Assembly: GCA_005881085.1 (NCBI GenBank)
Contig: VBGU01000162.1
Location: forward strand, 1 to 6,663
Source of the DNA: Chloroflexota bacterium
Lineage (GTDB): Bacteria; Chloroflexota; Limnocylindria; P2-11E
Direction: 5' to 3'
Length of the DNA stretch: 6,663 nt
The position numbers and the translations under genes are program-made. Of the stretch, positions 5,807 to 6,663 are shown one piece after another (within the stretch, counting starts at the first letter, position 1; every line of letters begins with the position of its first letter). The notes below the pieces were generated by a model that had not been told where the DNA came from, ran no database searches, and saw nothing but the letters and a program-made list of their open reading frames with translations.

Positions 5807-6663
5807 AGAGCAGCACCAAGATCAAGGAAACGACAACAGCAACAGCGGCGACGCCTGAGCAGCGCGGGATCCACCCGGAGCACCGCGAGGCAGCCGAGCG
5901 CCTCATCGCGCGCGGTCGGCAACAGGGCTACGTCACCCAGGAAGACATCGTCCGGGCGATTCCCGATGCCGAGCCCGGCGAGGTCGAAGAGCTTCTCACG
6001 ACCCTCGACGACAACAACGTCGAGATCCTCGAGGCCGAGCGCTCGCCCACGTGGGCGCAGGTCAAGGAGGAAGAGGAAGAGACCGAGGAGCTCCAGCGCG
6101 AGGACTCGATCGCGTCGGTCCTGGCCTCGGACCTCATCAGCGTCGACGACCCGGTCCGCATGTACCTCAAGGAGATCGGGAAGGTCCCGCTCCTCACAGC
6201 GGAAGAAGAGGTCAACCTCGCCAAGTCGATCGAGCTCGGCGAGCAGGCGCTGGTATCGCCGGCGCTGTCGGTGATCCACCTGTACGAGCTCGGCGTCGAA
6301 GTGAAGAAGCGTATGGCGCTCGGACGTCCGAAAGAGTTCGTCGACGAGGCCACGCGCTTCACGAACAAGTCACTCCGCTTCACGCTCGGCGACGAGGAAG
6401 GCGGCAAGGAGCTCCGGCGCGTCGCCAACCGGCTCCTCAAGCTTCGCGATCCGCTTCAGGGCGAAGCGAACAGCAAAGAGATCAGCTACGAGGCGAAGGT
6501 GCTCATCGATGAGACCGTCGCTCTCATCGACGCTGCGCGCCGCGATCCCGAACGTCTCGCGTTCCGGATCCTGCCGCAGTACGCGAAGATCCACGGGCCG
6601 GCCGAAGGCGCGGAGCGTCTCGGCGAGCTCGTCATGCTCGGAGCGGAGCTTCGCGACATTCTC
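5803..6663 (+). CDS. rpoD: Primary-type RNA polymerase sigma-70 factor, N-terminal part (cut by window edge)
   Basis: The first 287 codons of a group 1 sigma factor, which directs RNA polymerase to housekeeping promoters; the core-binding and DNA-recognition regions 2-4 lie beyond the window. After a Lys/Thr-rich leader, residues 24-76 form a region 1.1 domain (Gln-Gly-Tyr-Val-Thr-Gln-Glu-Asp-Ile, ending Asn-Val-Glu-Ile-Leu). An acidic stretch follows at 88-101. Region 1.2 starts at Asp115-Asp116-Pro117-Val118-Arg119-Met120-Tyr121-Leu122 and runs through Thr-Ala-Glu-Glu-Glu-Val to Glu147. The next 140 residues are helical and charged and do not contain the expected region 2.1-2.2 signature (Asn-Leu-Arg-Leu-Val). 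The protein therefore has a long spacer comparable in position to the non-conserved region of E. coli sigma-70. Presence of region 1.1 and linkage to dnaG support a primary sigma. The ATG overlaps the dnaG stop by 4 nt. Confidence 0.92.
   Translation, partial: MKSSTKIKETTTATAATPEQRGIHPEHREAAERLIARGRQQGYVTQEDIVRAIPDAEPGEVEELLTTLDDNNVEILEAERSPTWAQVKEEEEETEELQREDSIASVLASDLISVDDPVRMYLKEIGKVPLLTAEEEVNLAKSIELGEQALVSPALSVIHLYELGVEVKKRMALGRPKEFVDEATRFTNKSLRFTLGDEEGGKELRRVANRLLKLRDPLQGEANSKEISYEAKVLIDETVALIDAARRDPERLAFRILPQYAKIHGPAEGAERLGELVMLGAELRDIL

Overview
The window is 6.66 kb of high-GC bacterial chromosome packed with six protein genes, two of them cut by the window edges. I see no rRNA, tRNA, CRISPR array, transposase or phage gene. 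The backbone is a rightward housekeeping cluster, dgt (dNTP triphosphohydrolase) - dnaG (primase) - rpoD (primary-type sigma-70). This neighbourhood is typical of several Gram-positive and Chloroflexota-like (Terrabacteria) lineages. With the strong G/C-ending codon bias and apparent leaderless starts, it suggests a high-GC soil or freshwater bacterium of that kind. The phylum call is an inference of low to moderate confidence.

Layout. Positions 1-918 are transcribed leftward: a group I truncated haemoglobin (487-918), then after 42 nt a small secreted lipoprotein-like gene of unknown function starting with GTG at 444 and leaving the window at base 1. A compact 78-bp divergent intergenic region (919-996) separates these from the rightward genes. 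It holds the globin Shine-Dalgarno inside one arm of an inverted repeat, and a -10-like element just upstream of dgt. The rightward genes are dgt (997-2085), a hybrid histidine kinase with an N-terminal MEDS sensor domain and a C-terminal receiver (2147-3943), dnaG (3977-5806) and the first 287 codons of rpoD (5803 to the end). Gaps are 61 bp, 33 bp and a 4-nt ATGA overlap.

How they work together. dgt, dnaG and rpoD serve nucleotide-pool control, replication priming and transcription initiation, the classic macromolecular-synthesis grouping. The kinase is an unusual guest in this cluster and may have been inserted. The globin and lipoprotein form a separate small unit.

Points for a second look: (a) a hairpin predicted to sequester the globin ribosome-binding site; (b) a globin distal pocket without the canonical B10 Tyr and E11 Gln; (c) the kinase inside the dgt-dnaG-rpoD cluster, with a near-consensus sigma-54-type sequence upstream; (d) -10-like elements 7-8 nt upstream of the dgt and dnaG ATGs with no Shine-Dalgarno; (e) a G/C-rich palindrome translated in frame in the DnaG interdomain linker, followed by a change in codon usage; (f) a long spacer after region 1.2 of the sigma factor. 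I found no clear new defence or mobile system.
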